From contig CAMKEI010000013.1 of assembly GCA_946411525.1 (NCBI GenBank), positions 1-46,999 on the forward strand: DNA of 46,999 nt, written 5' to 3'. Position 1 is the first letter of the stretch, and every line of letters starts with the position of its first letter. Of the stretch, positions 16,355 to 23,430 are shown one piece after another. The notes under the pieces were generated by a model. The model had not been told where the DNA came from and ran no database searches. It saw only the letters and a program-made list of their open reading frames with translations. The position numbers and the translations under genes are program-made. The stretch is from an uncultured Clostridia bacterium (GTDB lineage: Bacteria; Bacillota; Clostridia; Christensenellales; Aristaeellaceae).

Positions 16355-16756
16355 ATGAGTACGGAAACGAAATCAGGGAAAAAGGAAACTCTTGATCATG
16401 TTGTTAAGGCAAGAGTAACCGAACTGGAGTACTATAGAATCATGGAAATCTGTCGACGCCTGAAGATGACACCGTCATCATTGATCCGTTTTTTGCTAAG
16501 ACATGGAGAGGTTCATGCAACTGTTTATGAAAACGGAGTCAATGATCAGACGCTGACACTGCTGAATCAGATCATCACCGAACTCAAACGGATCGGAAAC
16601 AATATCAATCAGATTGCCCGGGTCGCGAATACAATCGGACTGGATGATCCGGTTCTGATCGAAAACCTCAATAAGGCATTGGGCGATCTGACTGAAAGTA
16701 AACATTTACTTCTGGAAAAGGCAGGTGATGCAATTGGCAACCATAAAGCATGTTAG
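16355..16756 (+). CDS. mobC: MobC-like relaxosome accessory protein
   Basis: A 133-residue protein of the MobC type. The N-terminal half (KARVTELEYYRIMEICRRLK and MTPSSLIRFLLRHGE) resembles a ribbon-helix-helix DNA-binding unit. The second half carries the MobC signature ELKRIGNNINQIARVAN, followed by a Leu-rich helix. MobC proteins bind oriT, help melt the DNA around the nick and assist the relaxase. The start at 16355 follows GGAGGG. The relaxase gene overlaps it by 29 bases, so the two are translationally coupled. Confidence 0.85.
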   Translation: MSTETKSGKKETLDHVVKARVTELEYYRIMEICRRLKMTPSSLIRFLLRHGEVHATVYENGVNDQTLTLLNQIITELKRIGNNINQIARVANTIGLDDPVLIENLNKALGDLTESKHLLLEKAGDAIGNHKAC

Positions 16757-18443
16757 CTCGAAGAATGCCAATTACGGCGATGCCGAAAGCTATCTGACTT
16801 TTGAGCATGACGAGTTCTCCGGGAAAGCATTACGGGATAAGAACGGTCATCTGATTCCGCGGGAAGAGTATCGGATGGATACGCTTCTATGCGGTGAAGA
16901 TGATTTTGCGATTGCCTGTATGAGAGCGAATCTGCATTTTGGGAAAAACAATCTGCGCGGAGATGTGAAGAGCCATCACTACATTATCAGTTACGATCCG
17001 CGTGACGCGGAAGATCACGGACTGACTGTTGATCGTGCTCAGGAACTCGGAGTTGAATTTTGCCGAAAGAACTTTCCGGGACATCAGGCAATGATCGTTA
17101 CGCATCCGGATGGTCACAATCACAGCGGAAACATCCATACGCATATTGTAATCAACAGCTTACGCATCGAAGATGTTCCGCGGATGGCATACATGGATAA
17201 AGCCTGCGATACAAAAGCCGGTATGAAACACAGATGCACATCAGCCTGTCTCCGCCATTTACGTGCGGAAGTGATGGAGATGTGTCAGGAAAACGGATTG
17301 TATCAGATTGACTTGCTGGGCGGAAGCAAGGACCGCGTTACAAACAAAGAGTATCTTGCGCAGCGCCGCGGTCAGCAGAAACTGGATGAAAAGACAAACG
17401 GTGCGGAATCCATTTCGGATGATAAGCCATCCGGCAGTATAGTCTCTGTTGACGATAAGCCGGCAAAGACGTCGAAGTATGAAACGGATAAAGAGAAACT
17501 GCGCCGGGCTATTCGTTTCGCTTTGGACCGTGCTGACAGCATGGAAAGCCTCACGAAACTGCTTTTGGAACAGGGCGTTTCCGTCAAAGAAAGCAGGGGA
17601 AGATTCAGCTATCTTTCTGCTGACAGACCGAGGCCGATCACAGACAGAATGCTTGGAGATGACTTTTTACGGCAGGCTGTTCTGGATCAACTGGCGAAGA
17701 ATGCCCGACTGGGATCTGACGCTGAGAGGATTGTTATTGATCAGACTGTAACCGAACAGAATTCGAATGATCCGATTGCTGTGACGAAGACGGTTCTGAA
17801 TATGCTGCTGAAACAGACATCAGTCGTTATAAAGCCGGATAGAGAAAAGAAACTGGAACGCGTTGTTGACATTGATAAGATCATTGAAAACGGAAAAGGT
17901 GAAGGATACAGACAATGGGCCATGGAGCATAATATCAAACAGATGGCCGGATCTATGAGTTATCTGAGCCGCCACGGAATCAACAATTATGATGAACTGA
18001 AGAACAGGCTGAATGCCGCTCTGGACAAAAAAGACAATCTGTTACAGCAGATGAAATCCATTGAAGGCCAGATTAGGGAGAAGAAGGAACTCCGGGATCA
18101 GATCCTGAAGTACGGAAAGAACAAGGACGTTTATACTCAGTGGCGAGGCATGAAAGACGGAAAAAAGAAGGATGCCTTCTATCAGGAACACTGCGCCGAA
18201 ATCATTCTGACAGAAGCGGCGGAAAAATATTTGCGGGCACACGGAATCAAATCCCCGCTGCCTTCGCCAAAGAAAATTCAGGCGGAAATTGAGGATCTAA
18301 TCAGCCGAAAAGCGATCCTGACACAGGAATACCAGGAAGCGAAAAAAACGGCGGATGAACTGGGAACCGTCAAACACAATATTAATGAAGTTTCACAGAA
18401 GTTCCAGCAGCAGAAACGGATCGATCGGGAGTTTGCCAGATAA
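16728..18443 (+). CDS. mobA: Relaxase / mobilization nuclease
   Basis: A 571-residue relaxase that nicks oriT and leads the DNA strand into the recipient. The N-terminal ~220 residues hold the nuclease domain. The metal-binding histidine motif is seen in VTHPDGHNHSGNIHTHIVIN with closely spaced His pairs (HNH, HTH), and the likely catalytic Tyr lies near the N-terminus (NANYGDAESYL). The C-terminal half is highly charged and helical, with coiled-coil stretches such as KKDNLLQQMKSIEGQIREKK, and probably contacts DNA or the coupling protein. The start is ATG 16728 (GTG 16725 is possible), inside the end of mobC. No helicase or primase domain is evident. Confidence 0.9.
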   Translation: MQLATIKHVSSKNANYGDAESYLTFEHDEFSGKALRDKNGHLIPREEYRMDTLLCGEDDFAIACMRANLHFGKNNLRGDVKSHHYIISYDPRDAEDHGLTVDRAQELGVEFCRKNFPGHQAMIVTHPDGHNHSGNIHTHIVINSLRIEDVPRMAYMDKACDTKAGMKHRCTSACLRHLRAEVMEMCQENGLYQIDLLGGSKDRVTNKEYLAQRRGQQKLDEKTNGAESISDDKPSGSIVSVDDKPAKTSKYETDKEKLRRAIRFALDRADSMESLTKLLLEQGVSVKESRGRFSYLSADRPRPITDRMLGDDFLRQAVLDQLAKNARLGSDAERIVIDQTVTEQNSNDPIAVTKTVLNMLLKQTSVVIKPDREKKLERVVDIDKIIENGKGEGYRQWAMEHNIKQMAGSMSYLSRHGINNYDELKNRLNAALDKKDNLLQQMKSIEGQIREKKELRDQILKYGKNKDVYTQWRGMKDGKKKDAFYQEHCAEIILTEAAEKYLRAHGIKSPLPSPKKIQAEIEDLISRKAILTQEYQEAKKTADELGTVKHNINEVSQKFQQQKRIDREFAR

Positions 18444-18584
18444 CCATTGCCTATGGTTCCGAATCGAAAAATAAAGACTGTTTGCCTCTTGGCCAAACCG
18501 AATATAGAAATCTTCTCTTATTTGAGAGATATGCTCATCAAAAGGACTGTTATCTTCAACTGTTGCAATATTGATGCTTCTGTT

Positions 18585-19616
18585 TTAATATTCTTCACGT
18601 CTTTTCTCTGCTTCCGGAAGATTCAAAGCATCCTTTAACAAATCTCTGATCTTATCTAACAGTTCCTTTTTCAATCTAAAGCTGCTGTTTTCCAGCTTAT
18701 AAAATGGTAACCCAGCAATTTCCATAATAAATGGAGCATCCCACTCCATATTTTTAGTAAAACCACCAATCAATTTGTTAGCTGATGCAATATCATAATA
18801 CGAGTATAAATACAACAATGGATTAAACTGCTGCATAATATCAACATTTTCTATATCGTGTTTCGATAATCGCTCATATACTTCCTGCGCATTAGCTGCT
18901 TTCTCAATCATTTCAGTTTTTCTTGAAAGCGTATATATTTTGTAATACTCGAGAGTATCTCTTGCTTTAGTTCTTATCTCATCTCCTACTGGTTGGTTGA
19001 ATTCCTTAACATTTTTATACTCCGTTAACCGAAGAGTATATAGAACAATCGCTAGTAGCGTAATATAATTACTTTTTTCCTTCTTTCCAGAAAGAATAGT
19101 TCGTATTCTCTCTGGAGAAACATTCATCTTTATGTATGAGCTCTCGCCGTTACTAAACCATTGCTCGATGGGAACATTGGGATTTTTCAGTATTTCCTCA
19201 GGGATAAAAATGTTTTCATTTATAGCAGTGGCTAATTCTTCTATAGTAATACCATTCTCGCGTAATATTCTTGAATAAGTTTGTGAGAATCCCTCTGGTA
19301 TCGGAATCATTCGATAAACCATATCGAAATTGTCTAGCCATAGCATTCTATCTCTTTCTTGCTGCGAAAAGCGAATAGAAACTGTTTTGAATACTCGATC
19401 TACTATTTCATTAAATTCCGTTTCTTCGGAAATAAATTTCAAGCATTTTATTAGTTCTTCAGAATCGATTGATGCTATCCCGCCGCTTTCCAGCTTGGAT
19501 ACGTATGACCTTGATCTTCCCAGCGCTTCTGCCAAATCCTTCGCAGGTATACTGTTTTGCGTTCTGATTGACTTAATCGTTTCCGATAGGCCCTGATCAA
19601 CAATTATCTTCGCCAT
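18585..19616 (-). CDS. Xre-family HTH regulator with long helical C-terminus
   Basis: A 343-residue protein with an N-terminal Cro/C1 HTH (IKSIRTQNSIPAKDLAEALG, then RSRSYVSKLESGG). A ~270-residue C-terminal part follows that I do not recognise; it is helical and may carry a sensing or dimerisation function. The gene is markedly AT-rich, unlike the mob genes beside it, suggesting a separate origin within the element. I start at 19616 because AGAGGGA precedes it. It is divergent from a tiny zinc-ribbon gene and a DUF2188 gene, and shares with them a 250-base region holding a good rightward promoter. It is a plausible regulator of that promoter. Confidence 0.7.
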   Translation of the reverse strand: MAKIIVDQGLSETIKSIRTQNSIPAKDLAEALGRSRSYVSKLESGGIASIDSEELIKCLKFISEETEFNEIVDRVFKTVSIRFSQQERDRMLWLDNFDMVYRMIPIPEGFSQTYSRILRENGITIEELATAINENIFIPEEILKNPNVPIEQWFSNGESSYIKMNVSPERIRTILSGKKEKSNYITLLAIVLYTLRLTEYKNVKEFNQPVGDEIRTKARDTLEYYKIYTLSRKTEMIEKAANAQEVYERLSKHDIENVDIMQQFNPLLYLYSYYDIASANKLIGGFTKNMEWDAPFIMEIAGLPFYKLENSSFRLKKELLDKIRDLLKDALNLPEAEKRREEY

Positions 19617-19682
19617 TTTATCCCTCTTAATATCCGGACTTAATTTCGTTGCGGAAATTAGTTTCATAGAGATTGAAAATAA

Positions 19683-19711
19683 TTGACAATACGGCATACT
19701 TGTTGTATCAT
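19683..19711 (+). promoter_or_regulatory. Strong promoter for the zinc-ribbon/DUF2188 pair
   Basis: TTGACA (19683-19688), exactly 17 bases, then TATCAT (19706-19711). The spacer contains ATAC-ttgtt-GTAT, a short dyad that may be an operator for the divergent Xre regulator. The predicted start of transcription is near 19718. Confidence 0.7.
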
Positions 19712-19717
19712 CTATAG

Positions 19718-19865
19718 TGAAAAGGGGCAGTGAATCTTTGGCGAGGCCACTACCCCTGCTGGGTTTACGATTGGAACCCAGCCTTGACTTGAAAAGTCAC
19801 GATGTTATGGTATCAGCCACATCTCTTTCTGTCAAGGTTCAAATCACAATCGAGATGGAGGTGAT
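19718..19865 (+). ncRNA. Structured 5' leader with three successive stems
   Basis: About 150 bases separate the predicted transcription start from the start codon at 19870. Three inverted repeats follow one another. The first is AGGGG-C-AGTG (19723-19732) with CACT-A-CCCCT (19748-19757). The second is GCTGGGTT (19758-19765) with AACCCAGC (19775-19782). The third is CCTTGAC (19782-19788) with GTCAAGG (19831-19837), which encloses a smaller TGACTT/AAGTCA stem. The leader ends in the full-strength SD GGAGGTGAT. I recognise no known riboswitch. A second promoter-like TTGACT–16–TATGGT (19784-19811) overlaps the third stem. Confidence 0.5.
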
Positions 19866-19869
19866 AGGA

Positions 19870-20016
19870 ATGGGAACGATTAGGCGAATTCCGATCCGCA
19901 TCAGGAAAAGAATTTCCTACAAATACTACATATGTTCCTGTGGTCGGAAGATAATCCCGGTTTCAAACCCCAGCCGTTGCCCTTACTGCGGCAAAATTAC
20001 TACATTGAAAGGATAA
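19870..20016 (+). CDS. 48-residue zinc-ribbon protein
   Basis: A very small basic protein: an Arg/Lys-rich N-terminus (TIRRIPIRIRKRISYKYY) followed by a CSC...CPYC zinc-ribbon pair (Cys at about 24, 26, 38 and 41, the last two as CPYCG). The first pair, CxC, is tighter than the usual CxxC. The ATG at 19870 is preceded by GGAGGTGAT at 5 bases. The frame is open further upstream, but that would run through the structured leader without a ribosome binding site. It is followed after 6 bases by a DUF2188 gene. Binding of RNA or DNA is a reasonable guess only. Confidence 0.7.
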   Translation: MGTIRRIPIRIRKRISYKYYICSCGRKIIPVSNPSRCPYCGKITTLKG

Positions 20017-20022
20017 GATAAC

Positions 20023-20244
20023 ATGAACAGCGTAAATGTAATGCCACATCCAGATGGTGGTTGGCAAGTTAAGAGAGACAATGCGAAACGCGCTATCGTG
20101 AGGACAGATACCCAGCGTGAGGCTATCGATATCGCACGTCCTATTTCTCGGAATAGTGGAGATGAGCTTGTCATCCGTAGACCCGATGGGCGGATTCGTG
20201 AGAAGGATTCCCATGGTAGGGATACATATCCGCCAAAGGGGTAA
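20023..20244 (+). CDS. DUF2188 family protein
   Basis: A 73-residue protein of the DUF2188 family, recognised from the full-length pattern VMPHPDGGWQVKRDNAKRA, TQREAIDIARPISRNSGDEL and VIRRPDGRIREKDSHG, ending in YPPKG. The family is widespread in bacteria and mobile elements, and its function is unknown. It is co-transcribed with the 48-residue zinc-ribbon protein and ends just before a clear terminator, so the two form a complete bicistronic unit driven by the promoter at 19683. Confidence 0.85.
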   Translation: MNSVNVMPHPDGGWQVKRDNAKRAIVRTDTQREAIDIARPISRNSGDELVIRRPDGRIREKDSHGRDTYPPKG

Positions 20245-20255
20245 TTATAATTTCT

Positions 20256-20288
20256 GCGCTCTGTCAGAAATGGCAGGGCGCTTTTTTT
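20256..20288 (+). terminator. Intrinsic terminator after DUF2188
   Basis: Stem GCGCTCTG (20256-20263) with CAGGGCGC (20274-20281), one G·U pair, then seven T (20282-20288). Confidence 0.85.
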
Positions 20289-20446
20289 CGCTTGGAATTA
20301 TCATAGTGCATTATTATGAAATAAGATTTCCGCTACTATAACTATTGCTGTTTGTTATGGAAATCAGCAGTTTCCGTTTTTGCACTCTATCAGCTAACTG
20401 CAATAATAGGTTTGGTGGAAACTGAAGAATATCGTTTATATAGTGA

Positions 20447-20480
20447 AAGCCCTTGCGAGTAATCATCATCACAAGGGCTT
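20447..20480 (-). terminator. Terminator-like hairpin after the int–mob–tnpV run
   Basis: AAGCCCTTG (20447-20455) pairs perfectly with CAAGGGCTT (20472-20480). On the minus strand it lies 31 bases after the tnpV stop and is followed by TTTCACTATATAAAC, a weak U-tract. Confidence 0.6.
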
Positions 20481-20510
20481 CTGTCATTATATGGAAACAG
20501 ATAAATTTTT

Positions 20511-20861
20511 TTATACGTTGATAAGTTCGGCTTGTACGATCTCTTCAACCTGGGCCTTACAAGTGTTCATGATTCCGACCCATTTCATCGGATCTCTGGC
20601 TTTCAGCGCTTCGGTTGCTCCGGAGGAGGCAGCAAGCTTCGGCAGGATAGTGTCCAGCCGTTCCTGCGCAGCCCGGTCTGTTTCGTACAGGTGATCGTAC
20701 AGGGTACCGGTTAGGATTATTCGCGTGTACAGCCCGGAACGGTGTTCCTCAAGGTATGCCTTGCGGAGCCGGCCGTAGAGGCCGAGAGGCTTCTGCTGGC
20801 TTTCCGGGATTTCCCAATCCGGGACGAAGTAGTCTTCTTCTTTACGGTACTGGATGTTCAT
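20511..20861 (-). CDS. TnpV-type transposon-encoded protein
   Basis: A 116-residue protein of the TnpV family, found on clostridial mobilizable elements of the Tn4451 type. The conserved stretches are YGRLRKAYLEEHRSGLYTRI, ILTGTLYDHLYETDRAAQER and KARDPMKWVGIMNTCKAQVE. Its biochemical role is not established. Its start overlaps the stop of the upstream mob-like gene by the ATGA arrangement, with GGAGGG as ribosome binding site, so the two are translationally coupled. Confidence 0.85.
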   Translation of the reverse strand: MNIQYRKEEDYFVPDWEIPESQQKPLGLYGRLRKAYLEEHRSGLYTRIILTGTLYDHLYETDRAAQERLDTILPKLAASSGATEALKARDPMKWVGIMNTCKAQVEEIVQAELINV

Positions 20862-21187
20862 GTGTTTTTCCCTCCTTTGATTCCGTTCAGTGTAGTGGTG
20901 ATCAGGGCGATATCCTCAAGCAGTTCATCGCTGGGCTGTACGCCAGTGCTGATCCGCTTCAGTTCCTCCAGGACTTCAGCGAGAGAATCTTTCAGCGCCT
21001 TGTAAACCCGGGGATTCGGCTGTACGGTGATTGTTATGTCCATGCATTTCCGATAGCAGTATTCCTGCTTGGGCAGGCCGGACAGGGCGACGGCCCTGTT
21101 CAGCTGCTCCTGTTCTTCAGGAGATACCCGGAATCCGACCGTGATACTCCTGAAACGATTATGCCTGTCCCGATTCTTAGCTGACAT
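20858..21187 (-). CDS. Second MobC-like, ribbon-helix-helix protein
   Basis: A 109-residue protein resembling plasmid mobilization relaxosome proteins. It has a basic N-terminus, then SITVGFRVSPEEQEQLNRAV followed by ALSGLPKQEYCYRKCMD, a ribbon-helix-helix layout. The tail NPRVYKALKDSLAEVLEELK with RISTG is typical of clostridial MobC relatives. It overlaps the integrase stop by 11 bases and tnpV by 4, so the order int–mob–tnpV is one tightly packed transcript. Having two MobC-like genes, one with the relaxase and one with the integrase, is unusual. This one may instead regulate excision or be left from a second element. Confidence 0.7.
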   Translation of the reverse strand: MSAKNRDRHNRFRSITVGFRVSPEEQEQLNRAVALSGLPKQEYCYRKCMDITITVQPNPRVYKALKDSLAEVLEELKRISTGVQPSDELLEDIALITTTLNGIKGGKNT

Positions 21188-22277
21188 TCCTCATTTCCTC
21201 CTTCTCAGATTTCATAGCGTTGTTCAGCTGTTCTGCCATCTCGTGCTGACGGGAGGGGAACAGATGGGCATACCGGAAGGTGATATCAATACTTTCATGT
21301 CCGACCCTGTCGGCGATGGCGACTGCGCTGAAGCCCATATCGATCAGAAGCGAGATGTGACTGTGCCTCAGATCGTGAATCCTTATACGCTTAACGCCTG
21401 CCTTCCTTGATCCCCGGTTCATCTCGTGGTGCAGGAAGCACTTGGTAAAGGGGAAGATCCGTTCGTTTTTCTGGATCTTGTACAGGGACCGGATATATTC
21501 CTGCATCTCTTCACACAGGAAGTCCGGCATTTCAATGGTTCGAATACTCTTGCGCGTTTTCGGCGTGGTGATCAGATCCTCGCCGCGGATGCGCTGATAA
21601 TTCTTATTGATCCGGACGGTCTGCTTGTTGAAGTTGAAGTCCGCCGGCGTCAGGGCCAGGAGTTCTCCCTCGCGGATACCGCACCAGTACAGCATCTGGA
21701 AGGCGTAGTAGGACATGGGCTTATCCATTACCGCTTCCGCAAACCTCAGGTACTCATCCTTCGTCCAGAACTGCATTTCCTCGCTTTCCTTGCGTCCGAT
21801 GGGGCCGACCGTGGAAGCAGGATTGCTTTTCAGCCCATAGTGCCTGACCGCGTGGCTAAAGATAGCGACCAGCTGGTTGTGAACCGTCTTCAGATAGGTA
21901 TCCGAATATGGCTTCTTCTTTTCATCCCGGTAGGCGAGCATCTCGTTCTGCCAGGCGATGATATCCTTGGTTTCAATCTCGCTGATGATCCGCTTCCCGA
22001 AGGCCGGGATCAGCTTGTTGTTGATGATATTCTCCTTGGTCAGCCAGGTGCTTTCCTTCAGCCGCGGCCGGCGATCCCGTTCGTACAGTTCGCAGAAGGC
22101 CGCGAAGGTCATATCCATATCCGCGGCGTTTTGCTGCATGAAAGCCCGCTCCCAGTCCTGGGCATCCTTCTTGGTGGCGAAGCCGCGCTTGCATTTCTGG
22201 CGGGTTTCTCCCTTCCAGTCCCGGTACCATGGCATTGCGATCCATTTACCGGTTTTTTCATCCTTATATACTGACAT
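21177..22277 (-). CDS. Tyrosine recombinase (integrase)
   Basis: A 366-residue integrase of the Tn916/phage type. Residues 1-50 form the AP2-like arm-binding domain (VYKDEKTGKWIAMPWYRDW, then FATKKDAQDWERAF). Residues 55-150 form the SAM-like core-binding domain, and the rest is catalytic. The active-site set is complete: Arg202 in GIREGEL, a Lys near 240, His301 and Arg304 in HDLRH, His327 in GHESI and Tyr336 in FRYAHLF. GAGGTG precedes the start, and the gene overlaps xis by 14 bases. It should act on the 7-bp core ACTCCCA in guaA, with the phased TTTATCA repeats as candidate arm sites. Confidence 0.95.
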   Translation of the reverse strand: MSVYKDEKTGKWIAMPWYRDWKGETRQKCKRGFATKKDAQDWERAFMQQNAADMDMTFAAFCELYERDRRPRLKESTWLTKENIINNKLIPAFGKRIISEIETKDIIAWQNEMLAYRDEKKKPYSDTYLKTVHNQLVAIFSHAVRHYGLKSNPASTVGPIGRKESEEMQFWTKDEYLRFAEAVMDKPMSYYAFQMLYWCGIREGELLALTPADFNFNKQTVRINKNYQRIRGEDLITTPKTRKSIRTIEMPDFLCEEMQEYIRSLYKIQKNERIFPFTKCFLHHEMNRGSRKAGVKRIRIHDLRHSHISLLIDMGFSAVAIADRVGHESIDITFRYAHLFPSRQHEMAEQLNNAMKSEKEEMRNVS

Positions 22278-22467
22278 TCTTCTTCACCTCTTTTCCTGCC
22301 AGATAGAACCTCTCTTTGAAGTAAATCCGGTTGATCCGTCCCGAGACGGTTTGGAATCCCTTGCTCCGGAGCTCTTCGTTCAGCTCCCGGATCACTTTAT
22401 AGGCATAGGCCTTCGATACACCGAGTTCCTCTGCCACTTCCATCGCGCTCATAAAGCTCTGATTCAT
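22264..22467 (-). CDS. Excisionase-like winged-helix protein
   Basis: A 67-residue protein with an MerR-like helix-turn-helix (SAMEVAEELGVSKAYAYKVI and RELNEELRSKGF), followed by the wing GRINRIYFKERFY. It is the usual companion of element integrases and helps bend att DNA for excision. The ATG at 22467 is preceded by GGAGG; the frame could extend to 22518 but without a site. Its end overlaps the start of the integrase, and it is transcribed from a promoter that faces the Xre regulator. Confidence 0.8.
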   Translation of the reverse strand: MNQSFMSAMEVAEELGVSKAYAYKVIRELNEELRSKGFQTVSGRINRIYFKERFYLAGKEVKKNVSI

Positions 22468-22524
22468 CTCAGCTTCCTCCTTTCCGATGCGCGGATCGTA
22501 ATCGTTGATATTAAGCATAACAGC

Positions 22525-22567
22525 TTAATTCGCTTATTATAATACTAAGCAAATAAGATTGTGTCAA
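22525..22567 (-). promoter_or_regulatory. xis–int promoter and operator
   Basis: Minus-strand TTGACA (22562-22567), a 17-base spacer and TATTAT (22539-22544). An imperfect dyad, ATTCGCTTA (22528-22536) and TAAGCAAAT (22546-22554), brackets the -10. The same TAAGCAAAT half-site recurs in the opposite-facing promoter at 22621. Confidence 0.65.
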
Positions 22568-22610
22568 GTGGCTTTTGAGAAAAAATTAAATATTTCTGTT
22601 AAGGAATCCA

Positions 22611-22639
22611 TTGCGCATTCTAAGCAAATTTGCTATAAT
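22611..22639 (+). promoter_or_regulatory. Promoter of the element Xre regulator
   Basis: TTGCGC (22611-22616), 17 bases, TATAAT (22634-22639). The spacer ends in the perfect 12-bp palindrome AGCAAATTTGCT (22623-22634), a likely autoregulatory operator that shares its half-site with the xis promoter. Confidence 0.7.
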
Positions 22640-22668
22640 CAAGAAAAACAAAGGTTTGAGGTGAACGT

Positions 22669-23196
22669 ATGGCAACCGGAGAGCGGATTCGCTTTTTCAG
22701 AACATTACGGGGGATGACACAGAAGTATCTGGGAATCGAACTGGGGTTTCCGGACAATTCCGCTGATGTCAGACTGGCGCAGTACGAAAGTGAAGATCGG
22801 ACGCCCAAGGCGGATTTGACAGCATCCATGGCGGAGATACTGGATGTTTCTCCGAAGGCAATTGCTGTTCCAGACATTGATTCCATGGATGGATTGATGC
22901 ATACGCTTTTCGCGCTGGAGGACAGGAATCTGATTCGTATCGCTAATGTGGATGGCATGATCTGCATCCGAGCGGCGATTTTTGACGGCGGAATCCATGC
23001 TGCGGATCTGGAACAGCGGCTTCAGTCCTGGGAAAAGCAGGCTGCATTGCTGAAGGCGGGAGACATCACGAAGGAAGAGTACGACCGCTGGAGATATCAC
23101 TATCCGGAATTCGATGATTCGAGTATCCGGGTTAAGATCCCTGAGGAAGTGCCGACCAAGGGCAAACGGGGACGGAAACCGCAAAAGAAAGATTGA
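22669..23196 (+). CDS. Xre-family transcriptional regulator of the element
   Basis: A 175-residue regulator with an N-terminal Cro/C1 HTH (GERIRFFRTLRGMTQKYLGI and ELGF...VRLAQYESEDRTP). A C-terminal region of about 100 residues with an acidic-aromatic segment (ITKEEYDRWRYHYPEFDD) and a Lys/Arg-rich end follows. It diverges from xis–int. The shared operator half-sites in both promoters suggest it represses excision and itself, as in phage-type switches. GAGGTG precedes the ATG at 22669. A good terminator follows at once. Confidence 0.8.
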   Translation: MATGERIRFFRTLRGMTQKYLGIELGFPDNSADVRLAQYESEDRTPKADLTASMAEILDVSPKAIAVPDIDSMDGLMHTLFALEDRNLIRIANVDGMICIRAAIFDGGIHAADLEQRLQSWEKQAALLKAGDITKEEYDRWRYHYPEFDDSSIRVKIPEEVPTKGKRGRKPQKKD

Positions 23197-23203
23197 CATG
23201 AAA

Positions 23204-23246
23204 AAGCCCTCCGATCTGCGGATTGCTTATCCACATCGGAGGGCTT
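23204..23246 (+). terminator. Hairpin terminator after the Xre gene
   Basis: A perfect 12-bp stem, AAGCCCTCCGAT (23204-23215) with ATCGGAGGGCTT (23235-23246), starts 8 bases after the stop codon. The U-tract is short (TTAATA). Confidence 0.7.
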
Positions 23247-23288
23247 AATACATATTCTGTAGACGAAACCGATAACTTTTCTCGTTAC

Positions 23289-23328
23289 CCCACAACCACT
23301 GTATATCGGAGCAATGTGGGTGTTTTTT
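23289..23328 (+). terminator. Second terminator near the element end
   Basis: CCCACA (23289-23294) with TGTGGG (23315-23320), then TGTTTTTT. It would insulate guaA from rightward element transcripts. Confidence 0.55.
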
Positions 23329-23335
23329 GGAAAAC

Positions 23336-23357
23336 TTTATCATTTCTTTATCAGAGC
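23336..23357 (+). repeat. 22-bp direct repeat, right copy (integrase arm-site candidate)
   Basis: Identical over 22 bases to 11295-11316 and in the same orientation. It has two TTTATCA heptamers 11 bases apart and lies 58 bases inside the right core. In the excised circle the two copies would flank the joined att core. Confidence 0.65.
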
Positions 23358-23412
23358 ACCTTTAGAGACCTCTGAGAGCGTTGATCCGTAAGCGGTTAAG
23401 CGTTTTCGGCGC

Positions 23413-23430
23413 TTACTCCCACTCAATTGA
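23413..23430 (-). other. guaA-side att site
   Basis: The last six codons of guaA (TCA ATT GAG TGG GAG TAA) contain the 7-bp core TGGGAGT (23415-23421 as ACTCCCA). The bases after the core, including the stop codon TAA in place of TGA, would come from the element, so the GuaA C-terminus is preserved. Confidence 0.75.

Larger units (their letters stand above)
11184..23421. mobile_element. 12.2-kb integrative and mobilizable element in the guaA 3' end
   Basis: The element is bounded by the 7-bp direct repeat ACTCCCA (11184-11190 and 23415-23421). One copy is inside intact guaA and the other is inside a displaced guaA tail followed by a terminator in the guaA orientation. Tyrosine integrase, excisionase and an Xre regulator lie next to the guaA end. 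A MobC protein, a relaxase and an oriT-like region sit in the middle. There is no replication initiator and no secretion (VirB/TraG) gene, so it should be mobilizable but not self-transmissible. Cargo includes a BrnT/BrnA toxin-antitoxin pair, a HAD phosphatase and a MmcQ/DUF3795 protein. The base composition is visibly more AT-rich than the flanks, especially at 12.2-13.1 and 18.5-19.7 kb. Confidence 0.85.

Noticed and set aside
11184-23421. Self-transmissible conjugative element
   Set aside because: No VirB4/TraE, coupling protein or other secretion gene; only mobilization functions were found.
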